NCBI GenBank assembly: GCA_021737945.1 | Contig: JAIPCX010000001.1 | Location: 326,813-390,812 of the forward strand | DNA from: Polynucleobacter sp. | Lineage (GTDB): Bacteria; Pseudomonadota; Gammaproteobacteria; Burkholderiales; Burkholderiaceae_D | Length of the DNA stretch: 64,000 bases | Direction: 5' to 3' | Part shown: positions 21,704-30,681 of the stretch, piece by piece | How the letters are laid out: each line of letters begins with the position of its first letter | Position numbering within the stretch: the stretch's first letter is position 1 | Program-made: the position numbers and the translations under genes | The notes under the pieces: model-generated | The model's input: only the letters and a program-made list of their open reading frames with translations | Databases searched by the model: none | What the model was told of the DNA's origin: nothing

Positions 21704-22114
21704 GTGAAAAAAATTAGTTTAACGATAGTCTTGCTATTACTAACGACCATTGCCCATGCTGACAACTGGGTCATCATTACGCAATCAACTAAAACAGGTG
21801 TGACGCAATATGTGGATGTGGACAGCATAGAACGTAATCTCGGCCTGGTAGAACTGTGGCGCATCTTCGAGCACAAGCCGCCTTCGCTACGCAAAGTCAA
21901 CGGTAAGCCGCTTACCTCACAAAAAATTCGTACCGAATTTGATTGCCCCTCACGCGCCATGCGCCAAGTGTCTTACACCTGGTATACGGGAGCTATGGCT
22001 ACGGGCGAGATTGTCAATCAAGTGACTATTCCTGATGTCTGGCTGATAGATCAGTTTGATGAATTCACACTGCCGCTATGGAAAATGGCGTGTAGTGACT
22101 GGGAAGAAAAATAA
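21704..22114 (+). CDS. Small secreted protein, surface-adhesin E-like
   Basis: 136 residues, GTG start at 21704 with AAAGGGAA upstream. A signal peptide ends in AHA-DNW (cleavage after about residue 19). The mature part starts [21 protein letters not shown], resembling the adhesin-E-like domain in which a stress/strand pattern and a 'Y-D-x-x-S-I' segment are followed by a conserved Cys region ([16 protein letters not shown]). Two Cys could form a disulfide in the periplasm. Function is not known. Confidence 0.6.
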   Translation: MKKISLTIVLLLLTTIAHADNWVIITQSTKTGVTQYVDVDSIERNLGLVELWRIFEHKPPSLRKVNGKPLTSQKIRTEFDCPSRAMRQVSYTWYTGAMATGEIVNQVTIPDVWLIDQFDEFTLPLWKMACSDWEEK

Positions 22115-22196
22115 TTACTTCAACGAGCCACGCTTAATTTTATTTTTCTCTCTGCGCTTAGCCGTATTTTTTGCACTACTTTTATTTCCGTTATTC

Positions 22197-22916
22197 ATGT
22201 CTGAAAACACTGCTCCTGAAACTGATAGACACATGCTGTACGACCCGAATGAGCGGCGTATACGTAGCTTCGTCACCCGCGCTGGGCGTTTATCTACAGC
22301 GCAGGCACGCGCTATAGAATCGCTGGGGCCGACTTACTGCCTGCCGTTTCAAAAATCAGCATTAGCATTTGATGCGGTATTTCAGCGACCTGCGCCAACC
22401 ATTCTTGAAATCGGCACTGGCATGGGTGAAACGACCGCATTTATTGCAAGTCATTTGCCCGATAAAAATTTTCTGGGTGTAGAAGTACACACGCCGGGCA
22501 TTGGCAGTTTATTGAAATTGATCGGTGAACAATCACTCACTAATCTGCGCTTGATTCAGCATGATGCGGTTGAAGTCGTGCGCGACATGATCGCGCCGAA
22601 TTCATTAGCGGGCATTCATGTATTTTTTCCTGACCCTTGGCACAAAGCACGGCACAACAAACGTCGATTGATTCAGGGCCCGTTTGTAGAGCTGCTGACA
22701 TCGCGCTTAAGGATCGGCGGCTATTTGCATTGCGCCACGGACTGGCAAGAGTATGCCGAGCAAATGCTGGAGGTCTTGAGCGCTGAACCCACCTTGAAAA
22801 ATACTGCCGATTCCTACGCAGTACGCCCAGATTACCGTCCCACCACTAAGTTTGAAAATCGTGGATTGAAATTAGGACACGGTGTATGGGACTTGGTTTT
22901 TACGCGCACGGCTTAA
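22197..22916 (+). CDS. trmB: tRNA (guanine-N7-)-methyltransferase
   Basis: Makes m7G46 in tRNA variable loops. 239 residues from ATG 22197; longer in-frame starts reach back into the preceding gene and would add a spurious hydrophobic stretch. Motifs: [16 protein letters not shown] near the N-terminus, SAM site [32 protein letters not shown], the TrmB substrate signature, and [21 protein letters not shown] at the end. It converges on uppP. Confidence 0.96.
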   Translation: MSENTAPETDRHMLYDPNERRIRSFVTRAGRLSTAQARAIESLGPTYCLPFQKSALAFDAVFQRPAPTILEIGTGMGETTAFIASHLPDKNFLGVEVHTPGIGSLLKLIGEQSLTNLRLIQHDAVEVVRDMIAPNSLAGIHVFFPDPWHKARHNKRRLIQGPFVELLTSRLRIGGYLHCATDWQEYAEQMLEVLSAEPTLKNTADSYAVRPDYRPTTKFENRGLKLGHGVWDLVFTRTA

Positions 22917-22929
22917 AAAAATTAAGCCG
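22909..22929. terminator. Hairpin between trmB and uppP
   Basis: CGGCTTAA (22909-22916) pairs with TTAAGCCG (22922-22929) around a loop of five A. The stem begins inside the trmB stop region and lies between two convergent genes. There is no good T run on either side, so termination is only possible. Confidence 0.35.
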
Positions 22930-22935
22930 CGTCGT

Positions 22936-23769
22936 TTATTCCGCCCAAACTACCCAACCGGTCGCCGCTGAAATTAATATCAGTACGCCAAATACGATTC
23001 GGTACCAAACAAAGATCATGAAATCATGCGAGCTGATATAACGCAGCAACCAGCGCACGCAAAAGAAGGCCGAGATAAATGCTGCTAAAGCACCCACACC
23101 AAACATAGGCAAGTCAGCGACTGAGAGCAAGGCGCGCTCTTTATACAACGAATAAATCGTTGCACCAAACAACGTCGGTATCGCCAAGAAAAATGAAAAT
23201 TCAGTCGCTGCTTGGCGCGACAAACCAAATGCCATCCCACCAATAATGCTGGCTCCGGAACGACTGGTGCCGGGTATCAATGCAAAGCATTGTGCGCAGC
23301 CCACCTTGAATGCATCAAGCATCGTCATCTCATCCACTGAATGAATGCGCAGACTGTCTTCATTAAAACGATTACGTCTTTCCACAATCAGAATAACGAA
23401 CGCGCCGATAATAAACGCCAATGCCACCGGCACTGGTGCGAATAAATGCGCTTTAATGAATTTGCCAAACATCAAACCCAATATTACTGCTGGCAAAAAC
23501 GCGACTAAAAGATTCGCCACGAAGCGACGCGCTGCGACATCGGATGAAAAATTGCGAATCACATCAATAATGCGACGACGGTATTCCCAACAAACAGCGA
23601 GCATAGCGCCCGCCTGTATCACAATCTCAAAGACCTTTACTTTTTCGCCGGTAAAATTTAGTAGGCTGCCTGCGAGTATGAGATGGCCAGTTGATGAGAT
23701 GGGTAAAAATTCCGTCAGACCTTCGACGATACCCATGATGATAACTTTAATGAGGAGTACTGTATCCAT
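22936..23769 (-). CDS. uppP: Undecaprenyl-diphosphatase UppP (BacA)
   Basis: Membrane phosphatase that recycles the undecaprenyl carrier for peptidoglycan and O-antigen synthesis; loss causes bacitracin sensitivity. 277 residues, about eight membrane helices. Active-site segments [20 protein letters not shown] and [15 protein letters not shown] are both present. Monocistronic between trmB and the ABC exporter group. Confidence 0.97.
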   Translation of the reverse strand: MDTVLLIKVIIMGIVEGLTEFLPISSTGHLILAGSLLNFTGEKVKVFEIVIQAGAMLAVCWEYRRRIIDVIRNFSSDVAARRFVANLLVAFLPAVILGLMFGKFIKAHLFAPVPVALAFIIGAFVILIVERRNRFNEDSLRIHSVDEMTMLDAFKVGCAQCFALIPGTSRSGASIIGGMAFGLSRQAATEFSFFLAIPTLFGATIYSLYKERALLSVADLPMFGVGALAAFISAFFCVRWLLRYISSHDFMIFVWYRIVFGVLILISAATGWVVWAE

Positions 23770-23842
23770 GCTGTGAAAGCCTAAAATTCAAAACTCGTCG
23801 AGCTTGACACGTTCATCATGAAAAAATAGTGATGCCGATTCA

Positions 23843-25075
23843 TTACTCATAACGTAATGCTTGTATCGGCAATAAACTCGCCGCTTTACGCGCTGGATAA
23901 AAACCAAAAAATATCCCAACCACTGCCGAAAAACTCACCGCAAGAATAATTGATGCTGTGGATAATTGCGTTTGCCAACCAGCGATTTCTGCAATCATCC
24001 ACGAACCTCCAACGCCCAAAGCAATGCCAATCAATCCACCTAACACCGATAACGTCACTGCTTCAACTAAAAACTGCGTGAGTATGTCGCGACTTCTGGC
24101 GCCCACTGCAAGACGCAAACCGATCTCGCGCGTACGCTCAGTCACAGAGACCAACATAATATTCATAATGCCAATACCACCTACTATCAGCGATACAGAA
24201 GCCACAGCAGCTAACAGCATAGCCATTACGCGCGAGGATTCTTCTTGGGCTTGCAGCATCTCTGTCATGTTACGCAGCGTTATCGGATCGGGCTGACCTT
24301 CGGTAGTACGCATGCGCTGGCGCATTAGTGAGCGAATTTTATCTTCGGCTTCACTCATGCTTTCGCCATCAAACACCTTTAGCTGAATCATGCCTACTTG
24401 TCGTTGTTTGCCCGGCTCGACACCAATAATTCGGTTACGCGCCGTCGCCAAGGGAACCATGATCACATCATCTTGATCATTGCCGGTCATGTTCTGACCT
24501 TTGCGTGACAGTACGCCGACGATAGTCACCGGCACATTTTTTATGCGTATGGTTTGATCCATGGGATCGTTGTCACCAAATAATTCGCGCGCTACGGTCT
24601 GGCCTATCAATGCGACCTTGCCCGCACCTGCAAGTTCAGCAGGTTCAAACATACGGCCTTCTTCCAAGGTCCAGTTACGCACTACAAAATAATCCGGCGT
24701 GATGCCAAACACTTGTGTCGCCCAGTTGGCATTTCCATTCACGACTTGCGCACTGCCGCGATAGGTTGGTGCTGCCGCTTCGACTTCACTGACTTCACGC
24801 GCAATCGCGGTAGCATCATCTTCAGTTAAGTCAGGTGTCGCACCAGTACCAATACGCACACCATTCGCAGTACGAGCACCGGCCGTGATAATCATGAGAT
24901 TTGATCCCAGGCTTTTGATTTGCTCTTGTATGCGTAGCTCAGCACCGGCACCGACCGCTAGCATGGTAATCACCGCAGCAACACCAATAATGATGCCCAA
25001 CATCGTCAACACCGATCTCAGCATATTGACTCGCAGAGCATTCATCGCAACGCGTAAAGTAGCTAACAGATTCAT
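23843..25075 (-). CDS. MacB-type ABC transporter permease
   Basis: 410 residues. One N-terminal membrane helix (SVLTMLGIIIGVAAVITMLAV), a large periplasmic MacB-PCD-like domain, then a FtsX-like block of three helices including SVSLIVGGIGIMNIMLVSVTERTREIGLR and the end FYPARKAASLLPIQALRYE. E. coli MacB fuses ATPase and permease; here they are separate genes overlapping by 4 nt, as in YknYZ-type exporters. Works with the two upstream genes. Confidence 0.9.
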   Translation of the reverse strand: MNLLATLRVAMNALRVNMLRSVLTMLGIIIGVAAVITMLAVGAGAELRIQEQIKSLGSNLMIITAGARTANGVRIGTGATPDLTEDDATAIAREVSEVEAAAPTYRGSAQVVNGNANWATQVFGITPDYFVVRNWTLEEGRMFEPAELAGAGKVALIGQTVARELFGDNDPMDQTIRIKNVPVTIVGVLSRKGQNMTGNDQDDVIMVPLATARNRIIGVEPGKQRQVGMIQLKVFDGESMSEAEDKIRSLMRQRMRTTEGQPDPITLRNMTEMLQAQEESSRVMAMLLAAVASVSLIVGGIGIMNIMLVSVTERTREIGLRLAVGARSRDILTQFLVEAVTLSVLGGLIGIALGVGGSWMIAEIAGWQTQLSTASIILAVSFSAVVGIFFGFYPARKAASLLPIQALRYE

Positions 25076-25806
25076 GATGTCTCCACCGTTACTGCACTCA
25101 ACTGGCTTTGTGCATCAGCCGGGGTGTTTTTTACATCTGAAATTATTTTCCCATCACGGAAGGTAACAATGCGCGAAGCAAACACAGCGATATCCGGTTC
25201 ATGCGTCACCATCACGATAGTCATGCGCTGGGCATTTAATTTTTGTAGCAAGGCCATGATCTCAATACTGGTACGTGAATCGAGTGCACCCGTTGGCTCA
25301 TCCGCTAAAATCAGCGAGGGATTATTGGCCAACGCTCGGGCGATCGCAACACGCTGCTGTTGGCCACCCGATAATTGCGACGGTTGATGATCGGTTCTGG
25401 ATCCCAATCCAACCTCATTCAATCGTGCCATCGCCAGAGCGCGACGTTCAGCTGAGGGTATGGATGAATACAATAAGGGCAGCTCAACGTTTTCTAGAGC
25501 GCTAGTCCGTGGCAGTAAATTGAACTGCTGAAAAACAAAACCAATGCGACGGTTGCGAATCGTAGCGAGTTGATCGGTCGTTAGATCAGAAACCTTTTCA
25601 CCAGCCAAGCGATATTCGCCGGCACTCGGTGTATCCAGACAACCGAGTAAATTCATAAAGGTCGATTTACCCGAACCCGAAGCGCCCATGATGGCGACGA
25701 ACTCACCTTCGGCGATTTCGAGCGAGACCGTATCCAAAGCCATCACCGTATTGGATCCCATGGTGTAGGACTTCGACATACCGCGCACGGCGATCAGGGA
25801 AGTCAT
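25072..25806 (-). CDS. MacB/LolD-type ABC transporter ATPase
   Basis: 244 residues, cytoplasmic ATPase of the exporter. Walker A GASGSGKST, Q-loop FVFQQFNLLPRTSALENVELPL, signature LSGGQQQRVAIARAL, Walker B LILADEPTGALDS and switch His in VTHEPD. Overlaps the permease start by 4 nt (ATGA) and follows the membrane fusion protein by 18 nt, so the three genes form one operon. Confidence 0.94.
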   Translation of the reverse strand: MTSLIAVRGMSKSYTMGSNTVMALDTVSLEIAEGEFVAIMGASGSGKSTFMNLLGCLDTPSAGEYRLAGEKVSDLTTDQLATIRNRRIGFVFQQFNLLPRTSALENVELPLLYSSIPSAERRALAMARLNEVGLGSRTDHQPSQLSGGQQQRVAIARALANNPSLILADEPTGALDSRTSIEIMALLQKLNAQRMTIVMVTHEPDIAVFASRIVTFRDGKIISDVKNTPADAQSQLSAVTVETS

Positions 25807-25824
25807 GCCATTAACCTTGCATCA

Positions 25825-27183
25825 TTAGAAAACACGTGGAGCATTCCCCATACCCGAGGATGACGATCGACCACGACCGCTATCACCACCTTTGACACCA
25901 GTTACTACCTCGACGCCCTCAGCGACACCTTCACCGGTGATTTCTGTCATCTTTCCGTCACTTGCACCCGTTTTAACAGTTATCTCTTTGAGCTCGTTAT
26001 TTTCTACGCGATACAACTTAGCGACGCCCGGCTCGCGTTTTGAACGACCCGACCCGTTTGCAGAACCTTCTTTTTGACCGGATTTGGTTCGTTCAGTTTT
26101 TTTATCTGATTTTTCATCAGATTTTTGAGGTGGACGAAAACGCAAAGCTGAATTCGGTACCTTAAGAACATCGTCGAGCACCGAAGTCACCACACGCACA
26201 TTAGCTGTCATGCCAGGCAACAGTTTTAAATCTGAATTTTGCGTAGAGATTGCTACTAAATACGTCACGACGTTGGATACCACTTGCGCTGATTTACGTA
26301 CCTGTTTAACTTGGCCTTCGAAAGTACGACCAGGAAAAGCATCGACAGTAAATGTCGCTTTTTGTCCTAGCTGAATCTTGCCTACTTCCGATTCATCAAT
26401 CGAGGTATCGACACGCAAATCAGTAAGATTTTCGGCAATGATAAATAATTCAGGTGCTTGTAAGCTGGCTGCGACGGTCTGACCTTTATCAACACTTCGC
26501 TTAATGACAATACCATCGACCGGTGAGCGAATCGCGGTGCGCTCTAGATCAACACGTGATTGAGCTAACACTGCATCACGCTGTTTAACCACAGCAGCAG
26601 CACTACCTGCATTGGCGCGAGCGACTTCAACCTGCGCTTGCGCCGACTTGACTTGCTCCACCAGAGAATTCATGGCGGCACGCGCCTTATCAACTTCGGC
26701 AATGGATATGAATTTTTTTTCTGCTAACTGTTCTTTACGCTCAAAGTCACGCCGCGCATCCGCCAGACTGACTTCGATTTGTGATTGGAACGCACGCTGA
26801 GCTGCAATATTGGCCTGCTGAGTTGCTACTTGAGCGCGCGCCGCATCTACATCAGCTTGCGCTTGTCTGACACGGTATTCAAAACTTTCGGGATCGATGC
26901 GGGCGATTAATTGATTTTTCTTGACCACGCTATTGAAATCAACCAGCACCTCTTTCAACTGCCCAGATACCTGTGAACCTACCTGGATGGAGACAACTGG
27001 CTGCAAAGTACCTGTTGCAGCGACACTTGCTATTAGCCGACCTTTTTCTATGGTCGCCGTTCGATACTGGGGCACATCTGATTTCTTCGACCAAAACAGA
27101 TACCCTGCACCCGCCATTATCAGGGTCAGGAGCAATACCAACCAGATCCAGTACCGTTTTAACCAGTTCATGTCCGCCGCCAT
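25825..27183 (-). CDS. MacA-like periplasmic adaptor (membrane fusion protein)
   Basis: 452 residues. An N-terminal membrane anchor (about residues 9-30) is followed by a lipoyl half-motif (VSIQVGSQVSGQLKEVLVDFNS), a long alpha-hairpin (about 110-200, Gln/Ala-rich), the second lipoyl half (IRSPVDGIVIKRSVDKGQTV) and beta-barrel domains. Near residues 345-385 lies an unusual Lys/Ser-rich insert (PPQKSDEKSDKKTERTKSG), and the C-terminus is Gly/Ser-rich. The Met at 27171 (MNWLKR) is an equally good start. It bridges the ABC pump to an outer-membrane channel such as TolC. Confidence 0.9.
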   Translation of the reverse strand: MAADMNWLKRYWIWLVLLLTLIMAGAGYLFWSKKSDVPQYRTATIEKGRLIASVAATGTLQPVVSIQVGSQVSGQLKEVLVDFNSVVKKNQLIARIDPESFEYRVRQAQADVDAARAQVATQQANIAAQRAFQSQIEVSLADARRDFERKEQLAEKKFISIAEVDKARAAMNSLVEQVKSAQAQVEVARANAGSAAAVVKQRDAVLAQSRVDLERTAIRSPVDGIVIKRSVDKGQTVAASLQAPELFIIAENLTDLRVDTSIDESEVGKIQLGQKATFTVDAFPGRTFEGQVKQVRKSAQVVSNVVTYLVAISTQNSDLKLLPGMTANVRVVTSVLDDVLKVPNSALRFRPPQKSDEKSDKKTERTKSGQKEGSANGSGRSKREPGVAKLYRVENNELKEITVKTGASDGKMTEITGEGVAEGVEVVTGVKGGDSGRGRSSSSGMGNAPRVF

Positions 27184-27248
27184 TTAATAAAATTACGGCG
27201 ATTTTACTTGGAATGCTCTGGGCACATCTGAAAGCGGTGCTGGCGGCA

Positions 27249-27282
27249 TAAAAAAGCCCGCAAACTCTAGGAGATTGCGGGC
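27249..27282 (-). terminator. Rho-independent terminator of the 1010-residue gene
   Basis: On the minus strand GCCCGCAA / TTGCGGGC (plus 27275-27282 and 27256-27263), loop 11 nt, followed by a run of six T. It starts 39 nt past the stop of the 1010-residue gene and shows that this gene is its own transcription unit. Confidence 0.85.
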
Positions 27283-27321
27283 AGGAGCCTACAGAATCAG
27301 CTGACTAAATGCGTTTCATCA

Positions 27322-30300
27322 TTAACTCTCTTCCGTTTTTTCTGAAGCTGCGGCATCTGCATTTCCATCTGGTTCAGTAAAGATTTCAGGTTCAGAACTG
27401 TGTTCAGTTTTTTCAGATTCAACATCCTTAGCTACTGAATTCAAACCGCCGCTAGCAACGGGAGGAGTGCGACTGTCTTGTGGCGGCTGGGTGCTAGCCG
27501 TTGAAGTTGAAATACCGGCTGATAAAGTGGACGCTATGTTAGCGGCAGCTAGCTTAGTAATAGCTTCTAAATTATTTTTCTCATTCCATAAAAGAAAATG
27601 CAGAAATGCCGGTTTATCTTCATTTGCATCCGCTCTAGATTGTTTCGTTTCTTGATGAAAGGGTAGATCATAAAAATAATTTACATAACCACGAGAATTA
27701 GCAATTGGATTTCTTAAGAATTTTACATAGTCACTCGCACTCAATTCTAAAATGTGTTTCTTAAATGCGGCATTAAAACTATCCGATATGTCGTGGATGT
27801 TTGCCAACTCTAAAAATTTATTTGTGAAGTCATTTCTTCTTGCAGCTGAAATTTCATTTTTCCGTACAAAATTCAAATCCCCTGCTGAACTTGGGGGCAT
27901 GCGACTGTCTTGTATTGGCTGAATGCTAGCAGTTGATAAGGGAGCAGCAATAGCTTTCTTCTCTTCCTCCTCAAATAGATTAGCAGGTAATTCCAATCTC
28001 ACATTTGACCGAGGTGATGCCACTTCAGACCCCGCATCAGAAGCAGGCGTAGATGAGGCCGCCATACTATCCTTGAGGCCTTTTATACTAGCGTTAGGGG
28101 TATTCTTTAGAGCATCAACTAACTGATTTTTTTCTGCAGTGAGTCTAATGCGATCCGCGCTAGGTGATGTCGTGAAGAAACTTGAATACCATTTTTCCAC
28201 AAAAGCAAGACCAGAAGCAATTGGGGTAGCTTCAAATTTCACATACTCTGCTGCACTTAATTCTAAAATATACTTTTTAAATGAAATTAGAAAATCTTTC
28301 GATATAGCACTAGTATTTGTGTAGAAAGTAAACTCGCCTAGAAATTTTATTTTTCTCTGTTGTGAGATTTGTTTATCTAGACTAAGTAATTCAGACTCAG
28401 GCTTTACGTAGCTCTTAACTTTTTCTACTGTAAAAATAATTTTTTCAATATCTTGATGTCTAATAGTTGCAAGAGCCGCACGTATAGATTTTTCGGCAGC
28501 TTGCCTATCTTTATTCAAGACACCCACATAAAATTTATCCAGATATCTCGTACACAGTTGCACAGGGTCTTTTTCGAATTTTTGATACGCTTTAGCTGAC
28601 ATCTCTTCTACATGCATTTGAAATGGCCGAAAAAACTCAGGTGAAATTTTTGCTAAATTTGCCAATTGACCAAACTCATTGACAAATTTTTTCCGCTGAA
28701 ATGCGCTTTGCTTTTGTTTAATTTCACGTACTTGCTCAGCTTCTTTACGGGGAGACAAAGCAGTAGATTCATCATTGAATGTATGACTGCTGTTTGATGG
28801 CGGCATTTTTGTGGATTGCAAGGTTTTTGATTTCATCAGCTGACGGCGTCCTGAAGCATTTTCTCTTGGCGCTTTACTGACAAACTCTTTATGGCCACCT
28901 AATACTTTGAGGTAGCCTCGCATCTTGCTATCGAATGAATCACCCACTAAATCTTTTCGATTCAGCATAATATCGGTGATAAATTTATTCGCTCTATGTG
29001 AAAAATAGGAGTTCACATACGAAGTAAATTTCGCTTGATCAATACCCTTGTCCTCACCGAAAGTTTGTAATTTCTCGCCCCAAATGATCATTAAGCCTCG
29101 CGTTGATATGAATGCCACCAGTGCTTCTGAACGCAGGCGCTTAATTTCTTTCATATCGGTGTTCTGGATATTTTTTGCCCATTGAACAACTGCATCATCT
29201 ATACCCAATAGCAGCGATTTCCAGACTTCTGGAAATTGTGAACTCATCAAATTTTCATTTTCGCCACAAACCCATGTTGTCAATGGCTGTATCACTGGAT
29301 CCATAAGGTTTTTTATTTTTTCGGACTCCTGCATTTCTTTAGGACGCATACCCTTGGCGGCCGATTCCATCGCAGAGCTAACTGACAGATAATTTCGCTC
29401 TACTGTTTTTCTTAACTCATTACATTCTGGCGTGCTAAATGCTCGCTCAGCCATTGGCTCAAGAAATTTTTCGATGAGATTAATGGAATCGTACGTTTTG
29501 CCATTACTGGCTTTGAAATCCAAGACCTTCAATCCTGCTCGCATAAATGGCGTGCCTTGATCAAATGCAGATAAATTTTGTTTAAAGCCGCTTGTCTGCA
29601 CTTCCACAAGCAAATACCCTAAGTCGGCTGGGTCGATCTTGCCATTGACTAGCGCGGAATCGAGAATGTTCTTAGAGCGTGTCGTTAATTTTGAAGCTGG
29701 AAAGCCTTTAGCGTTACCCGATGCCGATGTGGCACTGCGAGCACTCATCGGAGCGTTGCTGGTTGAAACAGAGGGAGTCTGAGGGACAGATGGCAATGGT
29801 CGTGCAGGCGGAGCTGACGATGGAGCTTGGCCTTGCGTATTGGCATTCAATGTCGATGAACTGGTATGAAAAGTCGCCTGAGTTGCCTCACCTGTGCGCG
29901 GTGACATTGTCCGGTGCGAGCCGAGACCGCTGGAGGAATCTGGACTCACCGGCGCGCGGCTTTTGAGCTGGGCTGTTCCAGGTGCGACACCAGCAGAACC
30001 ACTCAGTTTCAGCGATGGAATGATTACTTTGCGAATGCTGAAACCGGCTTTCCCTTTAGACGCCGTATCCGCTTGTTTATCTGAGGATTTATGTTGATCG
30101 CCCTGCGGTGATTTTTCCTGCTGTGGCCGGCCGCCCTGATCGGATTCATCATCAAGTTCATCACGTTTTGTCTGACTCTTGGAATTAAAAACTCGATCAA
30201 ACGGCGTTTGTGGCCCTGGCTTATTACCCAGCGTGGGGGGATTGTCCCCTTCTTCGGTTTTTGGCTTGTCGTTAGGACTCTGATTGATCTGCTCTGTATT

Positions 30301-30354
30301 TGTCTGTTCTAGACTAGTGCTGGAATTACTACGACTAATAGGGGGGCGACTCAT
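27322..30354 (-). CDS. Unrecognised 1010-residue repeat protein, candidate secreted effector
   Basis: I do not recognise this family. No signal peptide or membrane helix. Residues 1-225 are disordered, Ser/Pro/Gln-rich, with SPR motifs and a consensus class I SH3 ligand RPLPSVP (185-191). Residues 235-470 are helical and vaguely RasGAP-like (see findings). Three divergent helical repeats lie near 552-612, 666-727 and 838-898, sharing an F-x3-F, ILELSA-x2-Y-x-KF-x3-PIA pattern. The N-terminus lacks Asp/Glu in the first 12 residues, has Pro at 4-5 and 7 Ser in 50. SD GAGGT lies 7 nt before the ATG; an ECF-type promoter lies at 30411-30438, a terminator follows. Very AT-rich (12 G/C of 60 in 28261-28320). 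Secretion and host role are inference. Confidence 0.6.
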   Translation of the reverse strand: MSRPPISRSNSSTSLEQTNTEQINQSPNDKPKTEEGDNPPTLGNKPGPQTPFDRVFNSKSQTKRDELDDESDQGGRPQQEKSPQGDQHKSSDKQADTASKGKAGFSIRKVIIPSLKLSGSAGVAPGTAQLKSRAPVSPDSSSGLGSHRTMSPRTGEATQATFHTSSSTLNANTQGQAPSSAPPARPLPSVPQTPSVSTSNAPMSARSATSASGNAKGFPASKLTTRSKNILDSALVNGKIDPADLGYLLVEVQTSGFKQNLSAFDQGTPFMRAGLKVLDFKASNGKTYDSINLIEKFLEPMAERAFSTPECNELRKTVERNYLSVSSAMESAAKGMRPKEMQESEKIKNLMDPVIQPLTTWVCGENENLMSSQFPEVWKSLLLGIDDAVVQWAKNIQNTDMKEIKRLRSEALVAFISTRGLMIIWGEKLQTFGEDKGIDQAKFTSYVNSYFSHRANKFITDIMLNRKDLVGDSFDSKMRGYLKVLGGHKEFVSKAPRENASGRRQLMKSKTLQSTKMPPSNSSHTFNDESTALSPRKEAEQVREIKQKQSAFQRKKFVNEFGQLANLAKISPEFFRPFQMHVEEMSAKAYQKFEKDPVQLCTRYLDKFYVGVLNKDRQAAEKSIRAALATIRHQDIEKIIFTVEKVKSYVKPESELLSLDKQISQQRKIKFLGEFTFYTNTSAISKDFLISFKKYILELSAAEYVKFEATPIASGLAFVEKWYSSFFTTSPSADRIRLTAEKNQLVDALKNTPNASIKGLKDSMAASSTPASDAGSEVASPRSNVRLELPANLFEEEEKKAIAAPLSTASIQPIQDSRMPPSSAGDLNFVRKNEISAARRNDFTNKFLELANIHDISDSFNAAFKKHILELSASDYVKFLRNPIANSRGYVNYFYDLPFHQETKQSRADANEDKPAFLHFLLWNEKNNLEAITKLAAANIASTLSAGISTSTASTQPPQDSRTPPVASGGLNSVAKDVESEKTEHSSEPEIFTEPDGNADAAASEKTEES
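27447..27507 (-). repeat. Duplicated linker unit in the 1010-residue gene, copy 2
   Basis: Encodes STASTQPPQDSRTPP... (from about residue 951), matching STASIQPIQDSRMPP... (from about 807; DNA near 27889-27940). The match is visible in DNA too (shared GCGACTGTCTTGT and TGCTAGC blocks). A third, weaker copy of the MPPS part precedes the first helical repeat (about 517). The last copy is not followed by a full helical repeat, suggesting loss of a fourth unit. Confidence 0.6.
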
Positions 30355-30410
30355 GATTACCTCGTAATGGACGGATGGGTTATTGGTTTTAAATAACTAA
30401 CTGACAAGAG

Positions 30411-30438
30411 TCCGTAACCCATTAATTTGGTCGGTTCC
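30411..30438 (-). promoter_or_regulatory. ECF-sigma/hrp-box-like promoter of the 1010-residue gene
   Basis: Minus strand: GGAACC (30438 to 30433), 15-nt spacer, TTACGGA (30417 to 30411), 56 nt before the ATG. GGAACC is the exact hrp-box -35; the -10 side agrees with CCACNNA at ACNNA. Over 44 ungapped positions it matches the element before the 531-residue gene at 25 by hand alignment, including GGAAC, GGGTTACG and GTC blocks in register. Confidence 0.62.
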
Positions 30439-30618
30439 TTTATTCGCTTATCAAATTCTGGAGAAATTGATTTATTCAGCGTTTAATGACGCGCCAGCGC
30501 AACTATGCGATGCGGGATCCAGTAAATCAGAGGCTATGCATCGACCGAATGCTCGAAAAACCTCTCGTTTTTTTTATTCTGCGCTTTATTACTAATCCGT
30601 TAATCAAGAGGCTTTGCT

Positions 30619-30648
30619 TGACTAATCCCGGACCCGGAACCTATATTG
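30619..30648 (+). promoter_or_regulatory. Sigma-70 promoter of the TetR-family regulator
   Basis: TTGACT (30619-30624), 18-nt spacer, TATATT (30643-30648). Both hexamers differ from consensus by one base. It would start transcription around 30655, inside the presumed operator. Confidence 0.65.
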
Positions 30649-30650
30649 CT

Positions 30651-30666
30651 GACCGACCGGTTAGTA
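30651..30666. promoter_or_regulatory. Probable TetR-type operator
   Basis: TGACCGACCGGTTAGT is an imperfect palindrome centred on ACCGGT and sits directly after the -10 of the regulator's promoter. TetR/AcrR repressors commonly bind such sites, so autoregulation and control of the downstream efflux genes are likely. Confidence 0.5.
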
Positions 30667-30681
30667 ATTTATTACCCCACC

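Larger units (their letters stand above)
30355..30681. other. Divergent intergenic region with two promoters
   Basis: 327 bp between the 1010-residue gene and the tetR-like gene. It holds the ECF-type promoter (30411-30438, minus), an 8-bp inverted repeat ATGGGTTA (30375-30382) / TAACCCAT (30415-30422) that overlaps that promoter's -10 side, and the sigma-70 promoter plus operator of the regulator (30619-30666). Between about 30440 and 30618 I see only AT-rich sequence with no gene or clear signal. Confidence 0.55.

Noticed and set aside
23843..25806. Broken MacB (split ATPase and permease) as a gene-fission defect
   Set aside because: Separate ATPase and permease genes with a 4-nt overlap are a normal arrangement in this transporter family.
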